From Micromonospora qiuiae (GTDB taxonomy: Bacteria > Actinomycetota > Actinomycetes > Mycobacteriales > Micromonosporaceae), in NCBI RefSeq assembly GCF_016863555.1, contig NZ_BOPC01000056.1, positions 1 to 61,620 on the forward strand: DNA of 61,620 nt, read 5' to 3'. A model generated the notes under the pieces. That model was not told where the DNA came from and made no database searches. It saw only the letters and a program-made list of their open reading frames with translations. Made by a program: the position numbers and the translations under genes. Shown one piece after another: positions 44,064-52,547 of the stretch. The number at the start of each line of letters is the position of its first letter. The stretch's first letter is position 1.

Positions 44064-45286
44064 GCGGCACCTCCCTCCGACGCCCGCAGCGCAAGCTCTT
44101 CGACCATTCGCTTCTGCAGCTCCTTGCCCGGCCGGAACACTGTGCGCAGGCGCGCCGCCATCAGCGACGACTGGTAGTCGTCGTCGAGCACCAGGAGCTC
44201 GTCCTGGTGGCGCAGGATTCGAAGCTCGAGGAGGTTGCGGAGTAGGTTGCCCATGAGCTCGTTGGGGACTCGGCCGTCGACGAGGCCGAAGGGCGCGTAC
44301 CCCTGAGCGCGAACGAGGTCGCCGAGCAGCTCGGCAACGCGGCCTACGGCGCGGGAGCCCACGAGCACCGAGACATCGTGCAGGCCGCCCGACGTGGGCA
44401 CGTAGAGCTCCACGGTGGGCATCGTCGACGCCGGCGATCGCCAGGCGCAGATGCCCAGGTGGATCACCGCGGCGTAGAACGGGTGCTCCACCACGGCGTC
44501 GCGCAGATGTTCGACGAGCACTTCGTTGAGCGGCGCGTCCTCGTCGAACATGCGCTGGCCACGGGCATCGACGATCGGGGCGCCGCTCAGCACGCCGAAG
44601 CGCTGCATGTTCCATGGCCGGGGCACAGACGCGCTGCCAAGGCCGAAGCCGTCCTCTCGATTGAGCGGCAGCGGGCGCAGCACCGCAGCGGTCTCGACGG
44701 CGACGGGCAGCGCCACGCAGGCGGGTCCGAAGCGCCGCAGCGCGAACTCGAATAGCCCCTTCGGACGCGCGGAGTGCCCGAGTGCGTAGCTGTCCCAGGC
44801 AGCGAACGGCCGCGAGCGCTCGGGGAGGTCGGCCATGCGAGCCTCGAGCTCGGCCGGCGCGAGATCGACCAGGCGCTTGCCGCCCTCCAGCTGCGCGAGG
44901 AAGGCGTTGAGCTCGGCCAGCAGCGGCGCGAGCTCGCCCTTCGTCCACTCCTCGAGCTCCACGGTCATGCCCGCGCGGCCGGCATCGATCAGCCCCTCGA
45001 CAAGGATGCTGAGCAGGTAGGCGCGGTACTCGGGCACCGCGAAGCACAGACGACGGCCGGCCTGCTGCGCGTCGCACTCGACCAGGTGCACGAAGGGCGG
45101 CGTCAGGTGCCAGGCCACCGGAAGACCGTGCTCGTCGTGAACCGCCTCGAGGGCGCCTGCGTTCTCGAACACCGAGACCCACGGCCCAGCGCCGAGGTCC
45201 TCGGCCTCGTAGACCGACACCTCGCCCCACTGGGCAAGATGCTCGAAGAGCGCGACCGCGTCGCTCGGGCGGGCGGGGAGACTCAT
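44060..45286 (-). CDS. Hypothetical protein paralogous to the tail of the EVE-domain protein
   Basis: 408 residues from ATG 45286 (ATGA overlap with the kinase gene). The second half aligns by eye with the end of the neighbouring EVE protein: HPFYAAVIHLGI against HPVAAVLLQFEV, LLRNLLELRIL against VMLKNLELLGVF, and LDDDYQSSLMA against LTDDYQSKIKA. The shared end looks like a winged-helix domain. No enzymatic motif is visible. Duplication of a DNA-binding tail in adjacent genes suggests the two proteins bind DNA or each other as a pair. The family has no name I can supply. Confidence 0.6.
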   Translation of the reverse strand: MSLPARPSDAVALFEHLAQWGEVSVYEAEDLGAGPWVSVFENAGALEAVHDEHGLPVAWHLTPPFVHLVECDAQQAGRRLCFAVPEYRAYLLSILVEGLIDAGRAGMTVELEEWTKGELAPLLAELNAFLAQLEGGKRLVDLAPAELEARMADLPERSRPFAAWDSYALGHSARPKGLFEFALRRFGPACVALPVAVETAAVLRPLPLNREDGFGLGSASVPRPWNMQRFGVLSGAPIVDARGQRMFDEDAPLNEVLVEHLRDAVVEHPFYAAVIHLGICAWRSPASTMPTVELYVPTSGGLHDVSVLVGSRAVGRVAELLGDLVRAQGYAPFGLVDGRVPNELMGNLLRNLLELRILRHQDELLVLDDDYQSSLMAARLRTVFRPGKELQKRMVEELALRASEGGAA

Positions 45287-46419
45287 GCCGCAGCCTCCAT
45301 GACGAGTCCACAGGCCGCTCGCGCGCTCTCGGCCGCGGCCCACCGGCGGAAGTTCGTCGCCGCCTGACGGGAACGCAGGACGACCCACTGCTCCGGCTTC
45401 TTCGGGTCCTTCCCGATGCTCCAGTCCCAGCCCGACCATCCGTTGGCGGCGTACTGCTCACCGCAGGGAGCCAGCCTCCAGTCGGGTAGCCGGAGCGCCT
45501 CGAGATCGCCGATCATCTCGGACGGCGTCTGGTAGCGGACGGCGGGGTCGGGCGAGACAGCCTTGTTGACGATGCGCGCCAGGCTCTTGGGCACGTACGG
45601 CTGCATCTGCCCGAAGGAGATCACGCCCTTGCCGGACGCGGCCCGAGCCAGCGCACGGTCGACCACCTTCTGCCTGTCGAAATCGTCGACACCGCAGCCC
45701 GACGCCTCCGCCAGCTCGCGAAGCTCCTTCCTCGCCTCGCGGTCCAGGTAGGCGTCGTCGTTGTACGGCAGAGCGCCGTGCACCATCTCGAAGAGCACCA
45801 GGCCCACCTGGTAGAGGTCCGAACGCAGGTCGTAGCGGCTCGGTGTCGCCCATCCCTCGGCCGGCACGTAGAGCGCGCTGTGGCGCGAGGCGGTCACGCT
45901 CGCGCTCGCATGAGCGAGTCGGGCGACCGAGCCGAAGTCCGTAATCTTCGGCCAGATGCGCCCGTGTCGCTGCGAGATCAGCACGTTCGCGGGCTTGATG
46001 TCCCGGTGAACGAGGAGTGCCTGGTGAAGCTGCGCGAGCCCGTGGAGGATGCCGATCGCCGCGCAAACGGCCTCCATCATCGGGAGCGGCCCGCCGCTCA
46101 GCCGCGAGAGGATGCTGCCGCCGTCGACATACTCCATGGCAACGAGGACGAAGTTGTCGCCGAGGCGCTGCGCGTCGTGGACGCGCACGAGGTTGCTCCC
46201 GTTACCCTCGGTCCTGGTCGCCCTCACGAGCAGGCGCGGCTCCGCGAAGAGGTCGCCGCTCGGATCGGGGTAGAGGACCTTCAGGAACACCGGCAGGTCG
46301 AGGGGTACGTGATGCGCACGGAAGGCGTACGCGTTCGCGCCCTCGGTGTTCTCCGCCTCGAGCCTGTACTTCCCGGTCGCAGCGATGAGCTGCTGGACGT
46401 CCTGAAGGGTCGTGCTCAT
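45283..46419 (-). CDS. Ser/Thr protein kinase, internal operon gene
   Basis: 378 residues from ATG 46419, overlapping the RNase H-like gene stop; ATG 46437 is also in frame. The kinase domain is N-terminal: Lys47 (VFLKVLY), Glu-containing helix, HRDIKPANV (138-146) and DFG (161-163). The Gly-rich loop is degenerate (GANAYAFR), but the catalytic residues are present, so activity is likely. About 100 C-terminal residues after the kinase (with WSGWDWSIGKDPKKPEQWVV) form a small extra domain. There is no transmembrane helix or PASTA repeat. It is the second kinase of the operon and could act in a cascade with, or on the same target as, the kinase-TPR protein. Confidence 0.86.
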   Translation of the reverse strand: MSTTLQDVQQLIAATGKYRLEAENTEGANAYAFRAHHVPLDLPVFLKVLYPDPSGDLFAEPRLLVRATRTEGNGSNLVRVHDAQRLGDNFVLVAMEYVDGGSILSRLSGGPLPMMEAVCAAIGILHGLAQLHQALLVHRDIKPANVLISQRHGRIWPKITDFGSVARLAHASASVTASRHSALYVPAEGWATPSRYDLRSDLYQVGLVLFEMVHGALPYNDDAYLDREARKELRELAEASGCGVDDFDRQKVVDRALARAASGKGVISFGQMQPYVPKSLARIVNKAVSPDPAVRYQTPSEMIGDLEALRLPDWRLAPCGEQYAANGWSGWDWSIGKDPKKPEQWVVLRSRQAATNFRRWAAAESARAACGLVMEAAA

Positions 46420-46874
46420 TCGTCGAGTCCCCACCACGCGACGAGCACCGCGTCTCGCCAGGTCTTCGGCTTGAAGTCCGCGCCGCCGTTCAACACGGTC
46501 TCGGGAGAGCCGAACGCGATGGAGGCGAAGCCCTTCTCCTGCGCGCGGAGGGACTGCGGCGCGACGAGGTCGACGGTCAGCTCGAGCTCCGCGCCCACCA
46601 GCTGGACGATTCCCTCTGCTTTGACGCGCGAGGCCGACGGCCCTCGGAACTGCGAGGAGCCGGCCTGCAGCACGCAGATGCGCTCGACTCCCTGCTCAGC
46701 CAGGAAGGTCGAGAGCAGCCGCCGAAGGCTCAGCAGCGCGTGCCCCTCGCACGCATCGGCGGGTAGCTTCTGCGACGTGGACGGAAGCGGCAGAATCCGG
46801 GGTTGGGCCCGGGTGCCATCGAGGAGCGCCCACTTGAAGTCGGTCGAGCTGGGAGCGATGCCGAGGACCTTCAT
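46416..46874 (-). CDS. RNase H-fold protein, DUF3010-like
   Basis: A 152-residue protein. The opening MKVLGIAPSSTDFKWALLDG is the first beta hairpin of an RNase H/RuvC-like fold, and the later SRVKAEGIVQLVGAELEL resembles DUF3010 proteins. The usual first-strand Asp or Glu is replaced (GIAPS), so nuclease activity is uncertain. Starts at ATG 46874, overlapping the HsdS stop. Between the specificity subunit and a kinase, it may be a small DNA- or nucleotide-binding partner. The fold call is moderately safe; the function is not known. Confidence 0.6.
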   Translation of the reverse strand: MKVLGIAPSSTDFKWALLDGTRAQPRILPLPSTSQKLPADACEGHALLSLRRLLSTFLAEQGVERICVLQAGSSQFRGPSASRVKAEGIVQLVGAELELTVDLVAPQSLRAQEKGFASIAFGSPETVLNGGADFKPKTWRDAVLVAWWGLDE

Positions 46875-48373
46875 GTACCATCCTTCGCCAGCTCCGGGAT
46901 GTCGTCTGCGGCCGGCGCCTTGACTGACCCCGATAGGATCGCCTGCACGTCGAGGGTGCCTTCGACCAACGCTTCGACGTCGGCCTTGGCGTCCTCGACC
47001 AACAGGGATGCCCGCCGCATCAACTCCAACGCGGCGCGCGCCAGCCGGCCGATCCTCTTCTGCACGGGCTCCTCGGCCAGTGGCACCAGCACGTGGTCGA
47101 TGAGATCGGGGGCGACGCGCGGATGCGTAGACCCCGATGTGATGTCAATGACCTGGTTCAGAACCAGGGGAGACCTCAGGACAAAGAAGAGGTAGTAGGG
47201 ATCGACACCGGGCTTGGTACGGTAGGTCACGAGCTCGGTCGATCCTGCCGCCTCCTCCAAGTGCTCCGGGCAAATGGCAACCTTGTTGAGGTAAGGACGC
47301 AGCTTCGAGAACAGGATGTCGCGCGCGCCAAAGCATACCGACGAGCTGGAAGGCTGCTCGTCAATCGCGGTCGACACGTAACCCGTGGAGGAATCGACCT
47401 GCGCGAGTCCGATGTAGGACAGACCGCGGGCCTGCACTTCATCGGCGCTCACGCGCTTCGTGAAGCGGTCGGCGAGCATGGAAAGCCGTTTTGCACGAAG
47501 TCCACTCTGCTCGATGACCAGGATCGCCTTCGCTCGCCGCGGCGTGAAGAACTGCGCGCCGATGGCTCCTACGAGTCGTGCGGGGGACACCAGCGCAGCG
47601 ACCGGGCGGATCGAAGTGACCTCGTAGCCCGACCCCGAGACGTTACTCGCGGACTTCACCTCGAACGTCTCGGACGTCAGGGGCGCTCCGAGCGCGGCTT
47701 CCAGGAGTTCCGTGGCTGCCAGCCAGCTCCGCGAGGAGACGGCCCGGCAGCGCTCCGCGAGCTCGACCTTCGCCCCGATGTAGTCTTGGACGCCTCGCCC
47801 GGGAACGGCTACCTTCGCAGCGCGCGTCTCCTCGATCCCGAGGTACTTAATCAGAGTCCCGATACCTTGACGCTTGAGCTGAAAATTTCCGAAGCGAGAT
47901 AGGAAGAAGGCAGCTAGGTAGCTTCCCCGCACCTTGTCGGCGCGCACCCTCACGCCAATGATGTGTTGCGTAATGTTGCACTCTTGAATGTGTGCAGGAA
48001 TCTTAGCCAGTGCGCCCAAGCGGCCTGCTTTCGCGAGGGCGAGGTCCCCCGGCTCAAGCTTCGAACGGTGGATGTCCTCGTGTACTTCGAGCGGGATCCG
48101 CGCGAGGTCCGTCTCGTCTAGAAAGAGGTCCCCGATGTTCTGCACCCGGAGGAGCGGTACGCCGTTGGGGGTGTCGTACAGGGATGCGGGTAGCTTCGAG
48201 CCGAACGGGCCCGTGAAGAGCCGCCCCAGCTTGCCGAGCACAACAAGCTCGTGGCCGGAACGGTCCAGCTGGTCCTCGAGCTCGGTGTACTCCTGCCGGT
48301 AGAACTCGGCGGCCAGTCGAGACGGACGAAGCTGTGCGGGGCCGACCCACACAGCAGAGGGGGCTGTCGTCAT
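46871..48373 (-). CDS. Type I restriction-modification specificity subunit (HsdS-like)
   Basis: A 500-residue protein with two target-recognition halves. The first spans about residues 40-200 (GPFGSKLP, VPLLRVQNIGD, EPGDLALAKAGRLGALAKI) and the second about 290-450 (LSYIGLAQVDSSTGYV, FGARDILFSKLRPYLNKVAI, YYLFFVLRSP), each followed by a helical spacer. This matches HsdS architecture. ATG 48373 overlaps the methylase stop. It should give sequence specificity to the methylase encoded next to it, so that pair would methylate an asymmetric bipartite adenine target. No HsdR translocase-nuclease is present in the window. Confidence 0.88.
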   Translation of the reverse strand: MTTAPSAVWVGPAQLRPSRLAAEFYRQEYTELEDQLDRSGHELVVLGKLGRLFTGPFGSKLPASLYDTPNGVPLLRVQNIGDLFLDETDLARIPLEVHEDIHRSKLEPGDLALAKAGRLGALAKIPAHIQECNITQHIIGVRVRADKVRGSYLAAFFLSRFGNFQLKRQGIGTLIKYLGIEETRAAKVAVPGRGVQDYIGAKVELAERCRAVSSRSWLAATELLEAALGAPLTSETFEVKSASNVSGSGYEVTSIRPVAALVSPARLVGAIGAQFFTPRRAKAILVIEQSGLRAKRLSMLADRFTKRVSADEVQARGLSYIGLAQVDSSTGYVSTAIDEQPSSSSVCFGARDILFSKLRPYLNKVAICPEHLEEAAGSTELVTYRTKPGVDPYYLFFVLRSPLVLNQVIDITSGSTHPRVAPDLIDHVLVPLAEEPVQKRIGRLARAALELMRRASLLVEDAKADVEALVEGTLDVQAILSGSVKAPAADDIPELAKDGT

Positions 48374-50370
48374 CGCCCCCCTCCCACAGTCGTCACGTAC
48401 GTCGACGAGATCGAGACGAGGTCGTTCCCGCTTGGATCCGGGACCTCCGTCTTGCCCTTCTTCAGGTACCCGACGTGTTCGGCTACAGCCATGAAGACCG
48501 GCCCCTGCTTCTCGGCCGGGTGCCGCTTCTTCTGCAGGTAAAGAAAGCTGGTCTTGGCGCCCGTGCCAGCGATGGAGAAGGTCTCGGTGGGCAAGCTCAC
48601 GACCGCGCGCACGATTGCCTTGCCGCCGAGGAACTCGCCCGTCTCCTCATCCTGAGTCCCCATGAAGTACTCGCGGATGTAGGCGTCCCCCGAGTTGCAG
48701 AGGATGCCGTCAGGCACGACGATCAAGAGCCGCCCGCCCGGCTTCAGAAGCTGAAGGTTGCGGTCGATGAACAGCGAGGCCGGGTCGGCCTTGGCGAGCT
48801 CCTTCCGCTTTGCCCGGTTCCCGGGGGGCCATGACCAGCCGAGCTCGAGGCCGCGCTCCTCGTCGCGCATGCGCGCCAGCCCGCGGGGATCGTCGTACTT
48901 GCCGGAGCCGAACGGCGGGTTGGTCAGGATGACGTCGAACTTCCCGATGAGCCGGTCGAGGTGCGGGTCCGCGAGCGAGTCGTCGACCTTCAGCAGCTGG
49001 CTGTGGTCCTCGCCGTACAGCAGCATGTTGATGCGAGCCTTCTGAATCGAGCCCGCGGCCTGGTCGGCGCCGAAGAAGCTGTGCCGTTTCATTTGGCCGA
49101 GCCACTGCAGCTTGTCGTCGTCAGAGTGGCCGACGTGCCGGTCGTCGAGCACACGCCGCTTCACCTCGCGCAGCGCGCCTATGGGGAAGCGCCCAGTACC
49201 GCAACAGATGTCGCCGCAGAGGAAGGCGGGAAGCGCGGCTTCCTCGTCGGTCTGGGGCTTCCAGCGCTCGCGCTGCCCGTCGTCACCCCGTCGGGCCCAG
49301 AGGTCCGCGTCGGGGATGTCGTGGAAGACCATGCGGGCCATGCACTCCACGACCTGGCTCGGCGTCAGGTAGGTCGCGAGCCCCTCGTCGCTCGCGTACT
49401 TGCCGCGAAGGAACACGTCGAAGGCCCAGCCCAGCAGGTCCTCGTGGATGAGGTGCGCCCGCATCTCGCGGGCCTTCTCGCTGTTGCCGAGGAGCTCGCG
49501 GTCCGGCACGGAGAGCCGGATGGGCTTGCCCTCCCGGTCGCGCAGCTCGAGGACGTCGATGGCGCGCGCGAGGACTTCAGGATTCTCGAGACGCAGCGGC
49601 TCGTCGTACGAGAAGATCGTGTGCACCTCGCCGGTGATGTCGGTCGCCTTGTACTGCGGGAGGTTGTTGATCTCGCGGAAGGCGTCCTTGAGCTGGATGA
49701 CCGCGTCCTTGTTGTGCTTCCGCACGTAGTCGGCCGAGTAGATGTCGGCGAACCGCTTGCCCTTCGCGGCGCCGCTCGTGAGCACGTAGCCGGGCGCCTT
49801 CTCGAGGTGGACCTTGAGGAAGAGCAGCTTGCCGAGCTCGTCGATGGCGGCGTTGGTGGGCTTGACGCCGCCGCGCGAGTAGATGGCCTCATGCAGCTCA
49901 TCGAACTTGCGCTGGATCGCCCGGAAGTCGCCACGGTGGTACTCGGCCGAGACCTCCTGCACGAGCCGGGTGCGGGTGTCGGAGATCGGCCGGGCGACGG
50001 TCTTCCACTCGTCCTGGGCCGGCAGCGCCGAGACCTGCGCGTCCTTCTCGACGTCGAAGATGAAGTCGTTCTCGCCGTCCCACACCCAGACGAAGCGAAA
50101 CGGCTTACCGGCGGCGGCGCCGAGGCCGGCCTTGAACTTCGCGTCGTCCTGCACGGGAGGCCGCGAGGCATCGCCGGGCTCGCCGCTGGCGAAGAGGATG
50201 ACGGGCTCGTCCTCGTCGAGCGCGACGAGCTCGGCGGTCGCCGACATGGATCCGTCGCCGAGCGGATCGAAGAGCGCGAAGTCGTCCTTGATCTGCTGGT
50301 AGCCGAGCTGCGAGAGCTTCTCCCGCGCGCCATCGCGCAGTGCGTCTGTAGTGCTCTTCTTCTTCGCCAT
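48370..50370 (-). CDS. N6-adenine DNA methyltransferase (HsdM-like)
   Basis: 666 residues from ATG 50370, with GAGAGGACC upstream; the longer frame to 50523 overlaps the preceding gene. Methylase motifs are intact: motif X YLTPSQVV (334-341), motif I GDICCGTGRFP (386-396) and motif IV NPPFGSGKYD (484-493). The N-terminal 330 residues form a helical HsdM-like domain with an extra beta region (VRFVWVWDGEND-like) that could bind a partner. It overlaps the HsdS gene by 4 bp and is separated by 13 bp from the small upstream gene, the only clear gap in the operon. It should transfer methyl groups to adenine in host DNA. Confidence 0.92.
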   Translation of the reverse strand: MAKKKSTTDALRDGAREKLSQLGYQQIKDDFALFDPLGDGSMSATAELVALDEDEPVILFASGEPGDASRPPVQDDAKFKAGLGAAAGKPFRFVWVWDGENDFIFDVEKDAQVSALPAQDEWKTVARPISDTRTRLVQEVSAEYHRGDFRAIQRKFDELHEAIYSRGGVKPTNAAIDELGKLLFLKVHLEKAPGYVLTSGAAKGKRFADIYSADYVRKHNKDAVIQLKDAFREINNLPQYKATDITGEVHTIFSYDEPLRLENPEVLARAIDVLELRDREGKPIRLSVPDRELLGNSEKAREMRAHLIHEDLLGWAFDVFLRGKYASDEGLATYLTPSQVVECMARMVFHDIPDADLWARRGDDGQRERWKPQTDEEAALPAFLCGDICCGTGRFPIGALREVKRRVLDDRHVGHSDDDKLQWLGQMKRHSFFGADQAAGSIQKARINMLLYGEDHSQLLKVDDSLADPHLDRLIGKFDVILTNPPFGSGKYDDPRGLARMRDEERGLELGWSWPPGNRAKRKELAKADPASLFIDRNLQLLKPGGRLLIVVPDGILCNSGDAYIREYFMGTQDEETGEFLGGKAIVRAVVSLPTETFSIAGTGAKTSFLYLQKKRHPAEKQGPVFMAVAEHVGYLKKGKTEVPDPSGNDLVSISSTYVTTVGGGR

Positions 50371-50383
50371 CGGGGTCCTCTCG

Positions 50384-50761
50384 CTACCGTCGCCGGTTGA
50401 AAATGTTGGTGCCCGCCACGACGAACTGCGCGGTGAGGAGCTCACGCGCCTGGTGCTCGGGCAGACCGGTCTCGCTTGCCACCGCGCGCACGACGCTCGC
50501 CAACGGAGCGCCCCGGCGTCCATCGAAGAACGCCTCGGCCGCCTTCCGAACGCGGCGGTCGTCGGTGATGGCGGTCCCTCGCGCCGCCCACATCTCGCTT
50601 CCGGTGCGCTCCAGGGTCGGGTCGAGACGCATCAGCAAGAGGGCCCGCTCGGCACCACCCGCTTCCGTGAGCTCGAGGACGGCCTCCGAAACGCGCTCGG
50701 GCGTCGCGGGACCCTGGCCGACCAGGAAGTCTCGGATCTTCGAGGTGATGAGGCCCGTCAT
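50384..50761 (-). CDS. Small winged-helix-like protein
   Basis: 125 residues from ATG 50761 (ATGA overlap with the next gene upstream). Two helical repeats, SKIRDFLVGQGPATPERVSEAVLELT-type at the start and LASVVRAVASETG with LPEHQARELL near the end, look like paired winged-helix modules, and the protein ends in a basic tail (NIFNRRR). It has no catalytic residues. It is the only small HTH-like candidate in the operon, so it could be the regulator that binds the direct repeats at the promoter, or a DNA-binding subunit. It is not matched to a family. Confidence 0.6.
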   Translation of the reverse strand: MTGLITSKIRDFLVGQGPATPERVSEAVLELTEAGGAERALLLMRLDPTLERTGSEMWAARGTAITDDRRVRKAAEAFFDGRRGAPLASVVRAVASETGLPEHQARELLTAQFVVAGTNIFNRRR

Positions 50762-51204
50762 GCGTCCTCCTCGAGCGGGAGGCGCAGCTGGGCGTCGGTC
50801 GCCTCGTCCCGCGAAGTATTCTTCGAACGCCGGATGCCCTTGACCGGCGTGAGCGACAGGGCCGGCCAGATCGCCGCGACGCCGTCGACGGCCAGGAGGT
50901 CCTGCGGCTCCACCCACGCTGAGTGAACCATGAGCTGGCGCTCCTTCGGACTCGCGGCCACATCGATGATGCGGCCGAAGAGCGTGCAGAAGTCGCGGGC
51001 GGGTCGCGTAACCGTGCCCTTGCTGTAGCGGAAGCTCCAACGCCGCAGGACGCTAGCGACGACGTCCGGAGTCGGCGAGTCGTCGCCGCTCACGCGCATG
51101 ACCTCCTCAAAGAGCGCGCAGCCGCGAACCCCTTCGAGGATCACGCGAGGCTCGAAGCGAGAGCTGACGTAGCGGCGCCCGAGGCTGGTCGCCACGGCGT
51201 TCAC
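50758..51204 (-). CDS. Small hypothetical operon protein
   Basis: 148 residues from GTG 51204, chosen because it overlaps the stop of the HsdS-like gene (GTGA), matching the pattern of the operon; a longer frame to 51567 lies inside that gene. I do not recognise it. It is mixed helix/strand with a basic stretch (VKGIRRSKNTSRD) and an acidic C-terminal tail (LPLEEDA). The same segment holds ASVLRRWSFRYSKG, which might be a DNA-contacting helix. It sits between the degenerate methylase/specificity pair and the winged-helix gene. Confidence 0.55.
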   Translation of the reverse strand: MNAVATSLGRRYVSSRFEPRVILEGVRGCALFEEVMRVSGDDSPTPDVVASVLRRWSFRYSKGTVTRPARDFCTLFGRIIDVAASPKERQLMVHSAWVEPQDLLAVDGVAAIWPALSLTPVKGIRRSKNTSRDEATDAQLRLPLEEDA

Positions 51205-52547
51205 GGCGTCGCCTCCCGGAGGTAGTCGTCGGCAGCTTCGATGAGCGCGGTCCGGGCCAGCAACGCCTCGCGGCGACGCTGCATCGCTCGGGTGAGCCGG
51301 GTCTCGAAGTCCTCTCGCCAGACTTGACCCAGCACCGGGACGAGCAACTCGTCGAGGTCGCGCTTGTTGACGAAGCGTTGCACGGACCCGGACGAGAGCA
51401 GCCGGAGCTGCGTGCGAACGAGGGGATGAGCGAGCGCGACGGCGAAGACGCGGGGCGTTTCGTGGAAGCGGAGGGCGGTGAAGGTGGCGCTCCCGAGGAG
51501 CGGCTGCTCCTCCCGTCCGAGCTCCTCGTCGAGGTAAGCGACCTGGTCGCCCGCGCCCGTCGTGCACAGCAGGACAGCGCCCACCTCGAGCCGCTGCCGC
51601 ATGCGAGAGGACAGATCGGAGTGGGGCCGAACCTCACCGCCCTCGACGAGGAAGGTGCTCTCGTTCACGTCGTCGGCCTGAACGGCGAAGACCTCCTCGT
51701 CATCGGCGAGGCCACGAAGGCTGGTGCTGGCGGGCTTCGCCAGCTGGAGCAGCGACCGCATGGCCGACGCTGCTGCCGAATGGCGGAACACGCGCCCGCG
51801 GTTGAACGGGACATCCCACCGGTCTGCCAGCTGTGATCGGAGAACCTCGATGGCGCTGCTGGGGGGCTTGACCCCGGAGACACGGTGGTCGATCTCGGCG
51901 TGGATCGCCGTCACCACCGCGTTGAACTCGGCGCGGGCGCTCGCGGTCAGGTCGACGGCCTGCTGGTACCGCAGCCCGAGCGACTCCTGCAGGCTGCGCG
52001 GGGGTAGCGGGATCGGGAGGCGCGCGATGTCCGAGAGGCGAAGGCGCGGCAGCGCCGACGAGCCACCGCGGTACGCGAGGTCACGCAGGATCCGGTTCAG
52101 CGTGGGCGTGCAGAACACGGCGGCCAGGTACTCGGGCAAGACCGCCGGCCGGGGCCGGATGATGGTTAGCTCCGACGATACGGCGAGCTCTGCAGGCATC
52201 CCCGACTGGACCGCGGCCGCGCGAAACGGCTGGGCTGCCCGCGTGAACAGGACGTCGCTCTCCTGGACATTGATCCACTTGGCGGCGGTGCCGTCGACGT
52301 GGGTCATGCCGCTCAAGTCCAGCTCGCAGGGCCGCACGTTGTTCAAGCGGAGCATCGGGATCCCCGATGCAGCCGAAGGCAGTCGAGCCCCGTCGTGAAT
52401 GGACTCGACGATGTCCTCGAGGCTGACGTGTCGACTGCCCTTCGAGCTCATCGTCGACCGCACCAGCTCGCGCCCGAGGTAGAAGGCCGGGTCGAGGCGA
52501 ACGTGCCGCTTGCCGAGGTCGGTGCGGGAGAGCGCGGCTACGCGCAT
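51201..52547 (-). CDS. Second HsdS-like specificity protein
   Basis: 448 residues from ATG 52547, with GGGAGG upstream and a 10-bp overlap with the degenerate methylase gene. Two recognition-domain halves can be seen: IPMLRLNNVRP and SDVLFTRAAQPFRAA, later SALPRLRLSDIARLPIPLPP; and EVFAVQADDVNEST, VGAVLLCTTGAGDQVAYL, FVNKRDLDELLVPVLG. This is the HsdS pattern with shorter halves. It follows the degenerate HsdM-like protein, so the two probably form a second, non-methylating complex that recognises a particular DNA sequence. Confidence 0.75.
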   Translation of the reverse strand: MRVAALSRTDLGKRHVRLDPAFYLGRELVRSTMSSKGSRHVSLEDIVESIHDGARLPSAASGIPMLRLNNVRPCELDLSGMTHVDGTAAKWINVQESDVLFTRAAQPFRAAAVQSGMPAELAVSSELTIIRPRPAVLPEYLAAVFCTPTLNRILRDLAYRGGSSALPRLRLSDIARLPIPLPPRSLQESLGLRYQQAVDLTASARAEFNAVVTAIHAEIDHRVSGVKPPSSAIEVLRSQLADRWDVPFNRGRVFRHSAAASAMRSLLQLAKPASTSLRGLADDEEVFAVQADDVNESTFLVEGGEVRPHSDLSSRMRQRLEVGAVLLCTTGAGDQVAYLDEELGREEQPLLGSATFTALRFHETPRVFAVALAHPLVRTQLRLLSSGSVQRFVNKRDLDELLVPVLGQVWREDFETRLTRAMQRRREALLARTALIEAADDYLREATP

